Part shown: one piece after another, positions 25,384 to 33,625 of the stretch | Layout of the letters: the number at the start of each line of letters is the position of its first letter | How positions within the stretch are numbered: position 1 is the stretch's first letter | Assembly (NCBI RefSeq): GCF_024704385.1 | Contig: NZ_JAJDFX010000002.1 | Coordinates: 3,472,001 to 3,536,000, forward strand | Source of the DNA: Cellulomonas sp. P24 | GTDB lineage: Bacteria; Actinomycetota; Actinomycetes; Actinomycetales; Cellulomonadaceae | Length of the DNA: 64,000 nt | Reading direction: 5' to 3' | The notes under the pieces: model-generated | What the model was told of the DNA's origin: nothing | The model's input: only the letters and a program-made list of their open reading frames with translations | Databases searched by the model: none | Translations under genes and position numbers: made by a program

Positions 25384-26526
25384 ATGGAACACGAGACTGC
25401 ACCCGTGCCCGCGGACCCGCGTCGCCCACGCGTCATGGTCCTGTTCGGCGGACGCTCCGGCGAGCACCCGATCAGCTGCGCGACGGCCGGCGGTGTGCTG
25501 CGCGCGATCGACCGCGACCGGTACGACGTCGTCGCCGTCGGCGTGACCCCGACCGGACGTTGGGTGCTGGTCGACGACGACCCGGACGTGTGGGGCATCA
25601 TCGACGGACGGCTCCCCGAGGTCCTCGACTCGCCGGAACGCGTGCTCCTCCCCGCGTCCGCCGACGAGCGCGCGGTGCAGACCATCCGCGACGGCGAGGT
25701 GGCCGCGGCACTCGGTGAGATCGACGTCGTCTTCCCCCTGCTGCACGGGCCCTTCGGCGAGGACGGCACGCTCCAGGGCATGCTCGAGCTCGTCGACGTG
25801 CGCTACGTCGGCGCGGGCGTCCTGGCGTCCGCGGTCGGCATGGACAAGCACTACATGAAGCTGGTCCTGGCCGGGCAGGGGATCCCGGTCGGCCCGTTCA
25901 CGGTGATCCGTCCCGGTGAGTGGGACCGCAACCCGGCGGCCTGGACCGCCGCGGTCGAGGCGCTCGGGCTGCCGGTGTTCGTCAAGCCGGCCCGGGCCGG
26001 TTCGAGCCTGGGCATCTCCCGGGTCACCGACCTGGCCGACCTCCCGGCCGCGATCGCGGAGGCCCGCCGCCACGACCCGAAGGTGATCGTCGAGGCAGGC
26101 ATCGTCGGGCGGGAGATCGAGTGCGCGGTGCTCGGTGGCCGCGCCGGTGGCCCGCCCCGCAGCTCCCTGCCGGGCGAGATCGAGGTGACGAGCTCGGCGC
26201 ACGGGTTCTACGACTTCGAGGCGAAGTACCTCGACGAGGCCAGCGTGCAGCTCACGTGCCCGGCCGATCTGCCGCCGGACGTCGTCGCACTGGTGCGGGA
26301 CGTCGCCGAGCGGACGTTCGAGGCGATCGGTTGCGAGGGCCTCGCACGCGTCGACGTGTTCGTCACGCCCGACGGGGGAGTCGTCGTGAACGAGATCAAC
26401 ACCATGCCCGGGTTCACACCGTTCTCGATGTACCCGCGGATGTGGAAGGCGTCAGGGCTCGAGTACGCCGACCTGATCGACGAGCTCGTCCAGCTGGCGC
26501 TCGAACGCCCGACCGGGCTGCGCTGA
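25384..26526 (+). CDS. ddl: D-alanine--D-alanine ligase
   Basis: 380-residue ATP-grasp ligase making D-Ala-D-Ala for peptidoglycan. VLFGGRSGEHPISCATAGGVL is the N-terminal D-Ala-binding block with the conserved Glu-His. HGPFGEDGTLQGMLELVDVRYVGAGVLAS follows. VFVKPARAGSSLGISRV binds ATP and EINTMPGFTPFSMYPRMW carries Mg ligands and the omega-loop end. Chain length and motifs match D-Ala-D-Ala rather than D-Lac ligases: the omega-loop segment FYDFEAKYLDEASVQL has the Tyr and Lys typical of D-Ala specificity. The start is set by the leaderless promoter. Confidence 0.96.
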   Translation: MEHETAPVPADPRRPRVMVLFGGRSGEHPISCATAGGVLRAIDRDRYDVVAVGVTPTGRWVLVDDDPDVWGIIDGRLPEVLDSPERVLLPASADERAVQTIRDGEVAAALGEIDVVFPLLHGPFGEDGTLQGMLELVDVRYVGAGVLASAVGMDKHYMKLVLAGQGIPVGPFTVIRPGEWDRNPAAWTAAVEALGLPVFVKPARAGSSLGISRVTDLADLPAAIAEARRHDPKVIVEAGIVGREIECAVLGGRAGGPPRSSLPGEIEVTSSAHGFYDFEAKYLDEASVQLTCPADLPPDVVALVRDVAERTFEAIGCEGLARVDVFVTPDGGVVVNEINTMPGFTPFSMYPRMWKASGLEYADLIDELVQLALERPTGLR

Positions 26527-26540
26527 GCCGGGCTGAGAGC

Positions 26541-26560
26541 CGGGTCCGCTGGGGGACCCG
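26541..26560. terminator. Hairpin between convergent ddl and DUF3515 gene
   Basis: Arms CGGGTCC and GGACCCG with a 6-nt loop, between the ddl stop (26526) and the stop of the convergent gene (26561). It could act in both directions. No T-run. Confidence 0.55.
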
Positions 26561-27091
26561 TCAGGTGCACGCACGCTCGGGGTGGACGACGGCGGCGGCC
26601 TGGCCCACCTCCATGAGGATCGCGTCCGGCTGATCCGCGGCCAGGCTCTGGGGGATGGTCAGCTCGACGGAGGGCGTTCGCCCGAAGGTCACGAAGACCC
26701 AGGTGCCGCCTGCGCGTGAACCGTCCGAGGTCACGACCCAGTCGACGCTCGTGCCGGCCGTGTCGGTGATCGTCACGCACGGGTCCGTCGTCGGCCCGAG
26801 GGGCGTGACGCCGCAGCGCAGCACGACCGACGACGTCGGGTCTCCCCACGCCGCGGTGCCCTGGCTCGTGGTCGAGATCCGGTGCAGGCCCGCGAGCGCC
26901 TCGGGCAGCGCGAGGATCACGCTGGCGCACACGGGGTTCGCGGCATCGGGGGCCGGCACCACGTGCATGCTCGGCGCGCACCCGGTGAGGCCCGCCGAGG
27001 CGATCACGGCGGACGCCGCAGCACCGGCCGGCGCCGAGGTCCACCGTCGCGGGCGCCGCCGCGAACGGCGGTCAGGTCGAGGCGCGGGCAC
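26561..27091 (-). CDS. DUF3515 family lipoprotein
   Basis: 176 residues with a twin-Arg-like basic N-terminus, a hydrophobic stretch and a lipobox (LTGC, Cys near 38), so an exported lipoprotein is likely. After it come VCASVILALPEALAGLHRI, VVLRCGVTPLGPTTDPC and VTFGRTPSVELTIPQ, the pattern I recognise for DUF3515, with three mature-part cysteines (in NPVCASV, VLRCGV, DPCVTI). The function of the family is unknown. An equivalent gene lies beside ddlA in M. tuberculosis (Rv2980, from memory). A shorter start inside the Arg-rich N-terminus is possible. Confidence 0.78.
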   Translation of the reverse strand: MPAPRPDRRSRRRPRRWTSAPAGAAASAVIASAGLTGCAPSMHVVPAPDAANPVCASVILALPEALAGLHRISTTSQGTAAWGDPTSSVVLRCGVTPLGPTTDPCVTITDTAGTSVDWVVTSDGSRAGGTWVFVTFGRTPSVELTIPQSLAADQPDAILMEVGQAAAVVHPERACT

Positions 27092-27133
27092 CGCACCACG
27101 CTATCCCGTGCGGTCGACGGGTGCGGACGTCGG

Positions 27134-27139
27134 TAGCGT
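27134..27139 (+). promoter_or_regulatory. Leaderless -10 element of thiL (TAGCGT)
   Basis: TAGCGT ends 6 nt before the GTG at 27146. This argues for that start over the in-frame GTG at 27140, which would touch the element. Confidence 0.6.
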
Positions 27140-27145
27140 GTGCCC

Positions 27146-28135
27146 GTGGACGACGAGCAGACACGTGTGGCGGACCTGTCGGAGAACGACCTGCTGGGCA
27201 GGATCTTCCCGCTGCTCCCGACCGGTCCCCAGACGCTCCTCGGCCCCGGTGACGACGCCGCCGTGCTGGCAGCCCCCGACGGTCGCATGGTCGTGTCGCT
27301 CGACGTGCTGGTGGAGAACCGTCACTTCCGCCGCGAGTGGTCGACCGCGGCGGACATCGGCTGGCGGGCGGCGATGCAGAACCTCGCCGACATCGCCGCG
27401 ATGGGGGCCCGGCCCACGGCCCTCGTCGTGGGCCTCGTCCTGCCCCCGGACCTCCCGGTGGGGTGGGTGACCGGTCTCGCCCGAGGGATGGCGGCCGCGT
27501 GCGCGCCGCACGACGTCGCCGTGGTCGGGGGAGACCTCTCCTCCGGGGACGAGGTCGTCGTCGCGGTCACGGTGCACGGCGACCTTCAGGGTCGGAAGCC
27601 TGTCCTGCGGTCGGGCGCCGTCGCCGGGGACGTCGTGGCGCTCGCCGGCGTGCAGGGTCGCTCGGCCGCCGGGATGGAGCTGCTCCGGTCCGGTCACCCG
27701 CGGGCGCACCTGGACCTCGTGGACGCCTACCGGCGGCCACGGCCGGCTCTCGCGGCCGGGCCCGCCGCTGCCGACGCCGGTGCGACCGCGATGCTCGACG
27801 TGTCGGACGGGCTGTTGCGCGACGCCGAGCGGCTCGCGCTCGCGAGCGACGTGGTGATCGACCTGCTCGACCCGACGGAGAGTTTCCGTGCCGACCTGAC
27901 CGTGCTCGACGGCGCTGCCCGACTGCTCGGCACGGACCCGCTCGAGTGGGTGCTCGGAGGCGGCGAGGACCACGGCCTCCTGGCGACGTTCCCCGCCGAT
28001 GCCGTGCTGCCCGCGCCGTTCAGGCCGGTCGGGCACGTCCGCAGCGCGGCCGGGTCGGAGCGTCTCGGGCTGGTGCTGGTCGACGGCTCGGTCCCGTCCG
28101 TGACGATGCGCGGCTGGGACCACTTCCGCGCGTAG
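27146..28135 (+). CDS. thiL: Thiamine-monophosphate kinase
   Basis: 329-residue PurM/AIR-synthase-like kinase that phosphorylates thiamine monophosphate to thiamine pyrophosphate. GPGDDAAVL near 34-42, VVSLDVLVENRHFRREW near 50-66 and NLADIAAMGARPTALVVGL form the ATP/Mg site. VVGGDLSSGDEVVVAVTV and DVSDGLLRDAERLA are the second Asp-rich half, and GGGEDHGLLATFP ends the fold. The start is chosen from the leaderless promoter. It is convergent with the GNAT gene, 6 bp away, with no visible terminator between. No TPP riboswitch is visible upstream. Confidence 0.95.
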   Translation: MDDEQTRVADLSENDLLGRIFPLLPTGPQTLLGPGDDAAVLAAPDGRMVVSLDVLVENRHFRREWSTAADIGWRAAMQNLADIAAMGARPTALVVGLVLPPDLPVGWVTGLARGMAAACAPHDVAVVGGDLSSGDEVVVAVTVHGDLQGRKPVLRSGAVAGDVVALAGVQGRSAAGMELLRSGHPRAHLDLVDAYRRPRPALAAGPAAADAGATAMLDVSDGLLRDAERLALASDVVIDLLDPTESFRADLTVLDGAARLLGTDPLEWVLGGGEDHGLLATFPADAVLPAPFRPVGHVRSAAGSERLGLVLVDGSVPSVTMRGWDHFRA

Positions 28136-28141
28136 CGCGGG

Positions 28142-28669
28142 TCAGCCTCGGCGGTAGCGGACCTCGAGCACCTCGGCGCCACCGATGACGTCGAGCCGTT
28201 CGGCACCGTCGGGAGCGAACCCGTGACGGCGGTAGAAGTGGCGCGCACGCTCGTTGTCGGCCATCACCCAGAGCGAGACCGTGACCCCGCTCGGGACCTC
28301 GTTGAGGAGGGTCCGCATGAGGTCGCGGGCGACACCCCGGCCCCAGGTTCCGGGGTCCAGGTAGATGGAGTAGATCTCGACGTCCCCGCGCTCGGCGTCC
28401 TCGTCGCGGCTCGGCCCGAGAGTCGCGAAGCCGAGGAGCTGCTGCCCGGACTCGGCGATCCACGTCCGGACGTTGTCCTGGGGGCCGGACCGGAGGTTCG
28501 CCTCCCAGCGACGCGTGCGATCGGCCTCGTCGAGCGCCGCGAGGTGCTCCGCAGGGACGATGCCGGCGTACGCCTGACGCCAGGAGCGGATGTGCACCGC
28601 GGCGATCCGCGCGGCATCGGGTACGGCTGCGTCGCGGATCTGCACGTCGTCGAAGTCGTCTTCTCCCAT
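28142..28669 (-). CDS. GNAT family N-acetyltransferase
   Basis: 175-residue single-domain GNAT. It begins with VQIRDAAVPDAARIAAVHIRSWRQAYAGIVP, a common opening of this subfamily. Acyl-CoA-binding block VEIYSIYLDPGTWGRGVARDLM has the canonical WGRGVA pyrophosphate loop. The end has NERARHFYRRHGFAPDG. I chose ATG at 28669 because AGGGTGACCTC precedes it and the domain starts at once; the frame runs on to 28816 without domain content. It occupies a position between thiL and the DAK2 gene where related genomes often carry rpmB. The 233 bp upstream (28670-28902) contain no gene I can support. Confidence 0.85.
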   Translation of the reverse strand: MGEDDFDDVQIRDAAVPDAARIAAVHIRSWRQAYAGIVPAEHLAALDEADRTRRWEANLRSGPQDNVRTWIAESGQQLLGFATLGPSRDEDAERGDVEIYSIYLDPGTWGRGVARDLMRTLLNEVPSGVTVSLWVMADNERARHFYRRHGFAPDGAERLDVIGGAEVLEVRYRRG

Positions 28670-28902
28670 GAGGTCACCCTGCCACATCGATCGCCGGACG
28701 GGCAGCGGTCCGACGCTGTGAACAGCGGGCTCGACGTGCGTGTGCGGCGTGTCGCGCGCGACGCGCGTTTGGGTCGCGCGCGTCGTGGCGCCCAGAATGT
28801 CACCGTCGCGCGGCATCGTGGTCCGGTGGACGTCGGTGCCGGCCGGCAGCGGTCGCGACGACCAGGACGCAGCAGATGCTGACGCAGCAGAACGGGTGAC
28901 GG

Positions 28903-30504
28903 GTGGACCAGCTGGACGCGGACGTGGTGCGGCGGTGGGCTGCGGACGCGACGAGCGCTCTCGGCTCGGCCCGTGCGCGCATCGACGCGGTCAACGTGTT
29001 CCCGGTGCCGGACTCCGACACGGGGACGAACGTGTACCTCACCGTGGCCTCCGGGGCGGAGGCGCTGACGCGAGGCCCTGAGGTGATGACGGTTGCGGAT
29101 GCTGCGGTCACCTTCGCCAGGGGGGCGGTCGTCGGCGCCCGCGGCAACTCCGGGGTGATCGTGAGCCAGTACCTGGAGGGTCTGGCGCTGTCGTTCGAGG
29201 CCGTGCGGGGCACGGAGGTCGGACCGGTCGAGCTCGCCGGGGCCTTCGAGGCCGCGCAGCTCGCCGCCCGCGCAGCCGTCGCCGAACCGGTGGAGGGCAC
29301 CGTGCTCACGGCCGCGACCCGCGCGGCCGGGGCGGCGCGCGCACGAGCCGACCGTGGCGGATCGCTCGCGGAGGTGCTCGTCGCCGCCGTCGACGAGGCG
29401 CACGGCTGCGTGCAGGAGAGCCGCGACCTGCTGCCTGCCCTCCGTGCGGCCGGCGTCGTCGACGCCGGGGCCTGGGCGTTCATGGTGCTGCTCGATGCGC
29501 TTCGGGTGTCCGTGGAGTGGCCGGGTCACGGCGGCCGGCCGACGGGGATCGAGACGGCGTCGTTCGACGGGATCGCGGCGTCCCCCGAGGCGGGGGAGCA
29601 GCGCACGGACGCCGGGGCGGAGCGGCCCCACGGCGGTGAGTTCGAGGTGATGTACCTGGTCGAGCCGGGCGCCGAGGAGAACGACGACCTCGGTGCCGTG
29701 CTCAGCGGACGGCTGCAGGCCGTCGGTGACTCCGTCGCGGTGGTCGGCGGTCACGGGGTCTGGCAGGTGCACGTGCACACCGACGACCCCGCCCGGGCGA
29801 TCCTCGCCGGCGAGCTCGCCGCCCAGCGTCAGATCACTGTGCGAGACCTCGCCCTCCAGCTCCCCGGTGCCTCGCCCGCCGCGACCGGGCGCGGTTCCGG
29901 CGGCGGCCTCGGCGTCGTGGTCGGCACCCGCGCGCGCGGTCTGGTCGCGGACCTCGCCCGCACCGGTGCCGTCGTCCACCTGCTCACCGATCGTGCCCCC
30001 GGCGTCGACGAGATCGCGCGGGCGGTCGTGGACACGGGCTGCACCGAGGTCCTCGTGCTGCCGGGCGACGATGCCGCCCTCGCGGCGGCACGGCTCCTCG
30101 TCTCGGAGCGGGTCCTCACCGGGACCGTGCCTCGCGTGCACGTGCTGCCCGCTGTGGACGACGTCGCCGTCGTGGTCGCCCTGGCAGCCGTCGTGGAGAG
30201 CCGCGCCGAGGACGCGACCACCCGCGTCGGGATCGTCGACGATGCACTGCGCGGTCTGCGGACGATCGTCGTCGACGCGACCACCGCCGTCGAGGCGGTG
30301 ATGACCGCGCTCGCGGACGGCGTCCCTCGACTCGTCACCGTCCTCGCCGGCGACCAGGTCGACACGGAGATGCTCGACGCGCTCGCCGAGGCGGTCGCGA
30401 CGCGACGCCCTGCGTGCGAGGTGGTCGTGCTCGGTGTCGGGGTCGGCCGTACGGAGCTGGTGATCGGACTCCAGCCCCTCGTGGTGCCCGGGACCACGTC
30501 ATGA
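28903..30504 (+). CDS. DAK2 domain protein, fatty acid kinase FakA-like
   Basis: 533 residues. The N-terminal DAK2/DhaL-type ATP-binding domain has NVFPVPDSDTGTN at 31-43 with Asp ligands for Mg. GARGNSGVIVSQYLEG follows near 83-98, and LLPALRAAGVVDAGAWAFMVLLD near 171-193. A C-terminal FakA-like region (FEVMYLVEPG, WQVHVHTDDPARAI) ends near residue 310. The remaining part is a Val/Ala-rich DhaK-like half. FakA kinases phosphorylate fatty acids bound to a DegV-type FakB; no fakB is in this window. GTG start; its stop overlaps recG by 4 bp (ATGA). The pair DAK2-recG is conserved in actinobacteria. Confidence 0.9.
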   Translation: MDQLDADVVRRWAADATSALGSARARIDAVNVFPVPDSDTGTNVYLTVASGAEALTRGPEVMTVADAAVTFARGAVVGARGNSGVIVSQYLEGLALSFEAVRGTEVGPVELAGAFEAAQLAARAAVAEPVEGTVLTAATRAAGAARARADRGGSLAEVLVAAVDEAHGCVQESRDLLPALRAAGVVDAGAWAFMVLLDALRVSVEWPGHGGRPTGIETASFDGIAASPEAGEQRTDAGAERPHGGEFEVMYLVEPGAEENDDLGAVLSGRLQAVGDSVAVVGGHGVWQVHVHTDDPARAILAGELAAQRQITVRDLALQLPGASPAATGRGSGGGLGVVVGTRARGLVADLARTGAVVHLLTDRAPGVDEIARAVVDTGCTEVLVLPGDDAALAAARLLVSERVLTGTVPRVHVLPAVDDVAVVVALAAVVESRAEDATTRVGIVDDALRGLRTIVVDATTAVEAVMTALADGVPRLVTVLAGDQVDTEMLDALAEAVATRRPACEVVVLGVGVGRTELVIGLQPLVVPGTTS

Positions 30505-32708
30505 CCGAGCGCCTCGACGAGCCTCTCGCCCGCGTCCTGGGACCTCGCAGCGCGTCGCCGCTCGCAACGCTCGGTCTGCAGACCACGCACGACCTCCTGC
30601 GGCACTACCCGCGCCGGTACTCGACGCCGGGGTCCCTGACGGACCTCTCGCACCTCCCGGTCGGTGAGCACGTCACGGTGATGGCGCAGGTCACGCAGGC
30701 GACGGTGCGTCAGATGCGGTCGCGTGGCGGAGCGATGCTCCAGGCCGTCGTCTCGGACGGCACGCACCGGCTGAGCCTGACGTTCTTCGCCAAGCGTGCC
30801 GGTGTGCTGCGGGTGCACGAGGACAAGCTGCGTCCCGGGCGCACCGGTCTGTTCACGGGGGTCGTGAGCGACTACCGCGGCGAGCGTCAGCTCACCCACC
30901 CGGACTACCAGATCATCGGCGTCGACGCCGAGGACGAGGACGAGGCGCTCGTCGAGGCGAGCCGGCCGATCCCGATCTACCCGGCGAGCTCCGGGGCACC
31001 GTCCTGGCGCATCCAGCGGTGCGTGCGCACCGCGCTCGGCCCCCTGACCGCGGCCGATCTCCCCGACCCGGTGCCACCGGAGATCCGGGCGGCGCACCAC
31101 TACCCGGACCTGCACCAGGCGCTGCTCGACGTGCACGAGCCGTACGACGAGGCGCAGTGGCGTCGTGGGCAGGCGCGGCTGCGGTACGAGGAGGCGTTCG
31201 TCCTGCAGGCCGCGCTGGCGCGTCGCCGCGCGCAGGCGGCAGGCGAGCCGGCACGCGCGCGCCCGACCAGGGACGACGGTCTGCTCGCGGCCCTCGACGC
31301 CCAGCTCCCGTTCGAGCTGACGTCGGGCCAGCGCGCCGTGGGCGAGGAGCTCTCCGCGGAGCTCTCCCGGACGCATCCGATGCAACGGCTTCTGCAGGGT
31401 GAGGTCGGCTCGGGGAAGACGGTCGTCGCGCTCCGGGCGATGCTGCAGGTCGTCGACGCAGGCGGTCAGGCGGCGTTGCTCGCGCCCACCGAGGTGCTCG
31501 CGGCGCAGCACGCGCGCACGTTGCGCGCCCTCCTCGGCCCGCTCGCCGAGGCCGGGTTCCTCGGCGGTTCCGAGCTCAGCACGCGGGTCGCCCTGCTCAC
31601 CGGCTCCCAGGGTGCGGCGGCACGCAAGGAGAACCTCCTCGACGCGGCGAGCGGTCGGGCCGGCATCGTCGTCGGGACCCATGCGCTGCTCTCCGAGTCG
31701 GTGCAGTTCGCGGACCTCGGGCTGGTCGTGGTCGACGAGCAGCACCGGTTCGGCGTCGAGCAGCGCGACGCGCTCCGGGCGAAGGGCGACGGGGTGCCGC
31801 ACCTGCTGGTCATGACCGCGACACCGATCCCGCGGACCGTCGCGATGACGGTGTTCGGCGACCTCGAGACGTCGACGTTGACCGAGGTGCCCGCAGGTCG
31901 GAGCCCGGTCGTCACGCACCTGGTGCCGGCGGACAACGAGGTCTGGACCGCACGTGTGTGGCAACGCGTGCGCGAGGAGGTCGACGCAGGTCGACGTGCG
32001 TACGTGGTCTGCCCGCGGATCGACCCGGACGACACCGGCACGGCTGGCGCCGTCGAGGACGGGGCGGAGCTGGTGCCGGCGGCGACCAAGGCGCCGTTGC
32101 GGGCCGTGCTCGAGGTCGCCGACGAGCTCCGTCGCCTTCCCGCCCTCGACGGGGTTGCGATCGCGGTCCTGCACGGCCGGCTGGCCGCCGACGAGAAGGA
32201 GCGTGCGATGGCCGACTTCGCGTCGGGCCGTGCGCAGGTGCTCGTCTCGACGACCGTGATCGAGGTCGGTGTGGACGTCCCGGAGGCGACTGCGATGGTG
32301 GTCCTCGACGCCGACCGCTTCGGTCTGTCCCAGCTTCACCAGCTGCGTGGCCGCGTCGGGCGAGGTGCCGACCCCGGGGTGTGCCTGCTCGTGGCCGACG
32401 TCGAGCCCGGGACCGACGCCCACACGCGGCTCCGGACGCTGGTCGAGACGACCGACGGGTTCGCGCTCGCCGCGGTCGACCTCGACCTCCGCCGGGAGGG
32501 GGACGTCCTGGGCGCGGCACAGTCGGGCGGGTCGAGCTCGTTGCGGCTGCTGCGGGTCACCCGCGACGCCGACCTGATCGCCCGTGCGCGGGCGGACGCG
32601 ACGGCTCTGGCCGGCGTCGACCCGACGCTGTCGCGGTGGCCGGCCCTGGTCGCGGCGATCGACCGTCGGCTCGAGGGCGATCGCGAGGAGTTCCTCGAGC
32701 GCACCTGA
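30501..32708 (+). CDS. recG: ATP-dependent DNA helicase RecG
   Basis: 735-residue superfamily 2 helicase that reverses stalled forks and processes recombination junctions. An N-terminal OB/wedge domain lies at about 50-150. Walker A GEVGSGKTVV is near 300, DEQH box VVDEQHRFG near 412 (RecG has DEQH rather than DEAH), and motif III MTATPIPRT near 434. The C-terminal helicase lobe carries TTVIEVGVDVPEATAM and QLHQLRGRVGRG, followed by the RecG wedge-contact LREGDVLG-type block (RREGDVLGAAQSG). It is slightly longer than E. coli RecG (693). Coupled to the preceding DAK2 gene. Confidence 0.97.
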   Translation: MTERLDEPLARVLGPRSASPLATLGLQTTHDLLRHYPRRYSTPGSLTDLSHLPVGEHVTVMAQVTQATVRQMRSRGGAMLQAVVSDGTHRLSLTFFAKRAGVLRVHEDKLRPGRTGLFTGVVSDYRGERQLTHPDYQIIGVDAEDEDEALVEASRPIPIYPASSGAPSWRIQRCVRTALGPLTAADLPDPVPPEIRAAHHYPDLHQALLDVHEPYDEAQWRRGQARLRYEEAFVLQAALARRRAQAAGEPARARPTRDDGLLAALDAQLPFELTSGQRAVGEELSAELSRTHPMQRLLQGEVGSGKTVVALRAMLQVVDAGGQAALLAPTEVLAAQHARTLRALLGPLAEAGFLGGSELSTRVALLTGSQGAAARKENLLDAASGRAGIVVGTHALLSESVQFADLGLVVVDEQHRFGVEQRDALRAKGDGVPHLLVMTATPIPRTVAMTVFGDLETSTLTEVPAGRSPVVTHLVPADNEVWTARVWQRVREEVDAGRRAYVVCPRIDPDDTGTAGAVEDGAELVPAATKAPLRAVLEVADELRRLPALDGVAIAVLHGRLAADEKERAMADFASGRAQVLVSTTVIEVGVDVPEATAMVVLDADRFGLSQLHQLRGRVGRGADPGVCLLVADVEPGTDAHTRLRTLVETTDGFALAAVDLDLRREGDVLGAAQSGGSSSLRLLRVTRDADLIARARADATALAGVDPTLSRWPALVAAIDRRLEGDREEFLERT

Positions 32709-32794
32709 GGCGTCGGGCGGTGCGGAAGGGGTCGTCGTGCGCCTCCCGGCGCCCGCCGACGGGCTGTTCGTCCACCGCGTCCAGCAGACACCCG

Positions 32795-32800
32795 TACCCT
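32795..32800 (+). promoter_or_regulatory. Leaderless -10 element (TACCCT)
   Basis: TACCCT ends 6 nt before the GTG at 32807; no ribosome binding site. Confidence 0.6.
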
Positions 32801-32806
32801 GGGCGC

Positions 32807-33625
32807 GTGCCGTCCGACGTCGTCATCCGTGCCCGGTCCCTCTCCGTCGGCTACGGGGGCGAGCCGGTGTGCGCTCCCGTGACCTTCACCGTGCGACCTG
32901 GCGAGGCCCTCGCCCTCGTCGGTGCGAACGGCTCGGGCAAGTCGACGATCCTGCGCGCGGTGCTCGGTCTCCTCGAACCGTCCGCCGGTGAGCTGAGCGT
33001 GCTCGGGCGCCCTGTCGACGAGCGTGAGGCGATCTTCCGGGCCGAGGTCTCGAGCGTGCTCGACGACGACGCCTACTTCCCGGCGCTCACCGTGGCGGAG
33101 CATCTGCTGCTGACCGCGCGCGGGCACGGGGTGCTGGAGGCGGCCGAGCTCGTCGACGAGCTCCTGGCCGAGTTCGGGCTCTCGTCGCATGCGAACGTGC
33201 TGCCCGTCTCACTGTCGTCGGGGCAGCGTCGGCGCCTGCTGCTCGCCGCCGGGTTCGCGCGTCCGCGCCGGCTGCTCGTGCTCGACGAGCCCGAGCAGCG
33301 GCTCGACCAGCAGATGCGCAGCGCGTTGGCCGAGCGGTTGCGGGCCGAGCGCGCGGCCGGGGGATCGGTGCTGCTCGCCACGCACGACGCGGTGCTGCTC
33401 GAGGCGGTCGCGACGCGCGCGGTGATGGTCGGGGACGAGGAGTCGGTGCTGATGTCGCCCGCCGACGCCGCGCGTGCGATCGGCAACGAGACCTTCGGGG
33501 GGACCGCCACGGGGACCGATCCCGACGAGGCGCCGGTCGGTGCCGCGGACGCGGCGGCCGGCACAGCCGGTCCGTCGACGCCGGCCGCGGCGGGCCAGTC
33601 CGGCAAGCGGAGGCGGCGTCGATGA
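32807..33625 (+). CDS. ABC transporter ATP-binding protein
   Basis: 272-residue ATPase. Walker A GANGSGKST is at 39-47, signature LSSGQRRRLLLAAGFARP near 135, Walker B LLVLDEP near 157, and H-loop ATHD. The second signature residue is Ser (LSSGQ) and the Walker B is followed by EQRLD. After about residue 230 there is an Ala/Gly/Thr/Pro-rich disordered tail ending in a basic patch (KRRRRR). The permease gene follows with a 4-bp overlap. Together they are probably an exporter or a membrane-anchored ABC complex of unknown substrate, placed between recG and rsmD, which lie closer together in relatives. Confidence 0.88.
   Translation: MPSDVVIRARSLSVGYGGEPVCAPVTFTVRPGEALALVGANGSGKSTILRAVLGLLEPSAGELSVLGRPVDEREAIFRAEVSSVLDDDAYFPALTVAEHLLLTARGHGVLEAAELVDELLAEFGLSSHANVLPVSLSSGQRRRLLLAAGFARPRRLLVLDEPEQRLDQQMRSALAERLRAERAAGGSVLLATHDAVLLEAVATRAVMVGDEESVLMSPADAARAIGNETFGGTATGTDPDEAPVGAADAAAGTAGPSTPAAAGQSGKRRRRR

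Noticed and set aside
27000-27145. TPP riboswitch before thiL
   Set aside because: No CUGAGA/ACYYGA-type conserved core was seen, and thiL appears leaderless.
28670-28902. A gene between the GNAT and DAK2 genes (plus-strand frame from 28740)
   Set aside because: Its frame is Arg/Gly-rich, overlaps the DAK2 coding region out of frame, and shows no start signal or motif. Nearby CGCGCGAC repeats give an illusion of structure.
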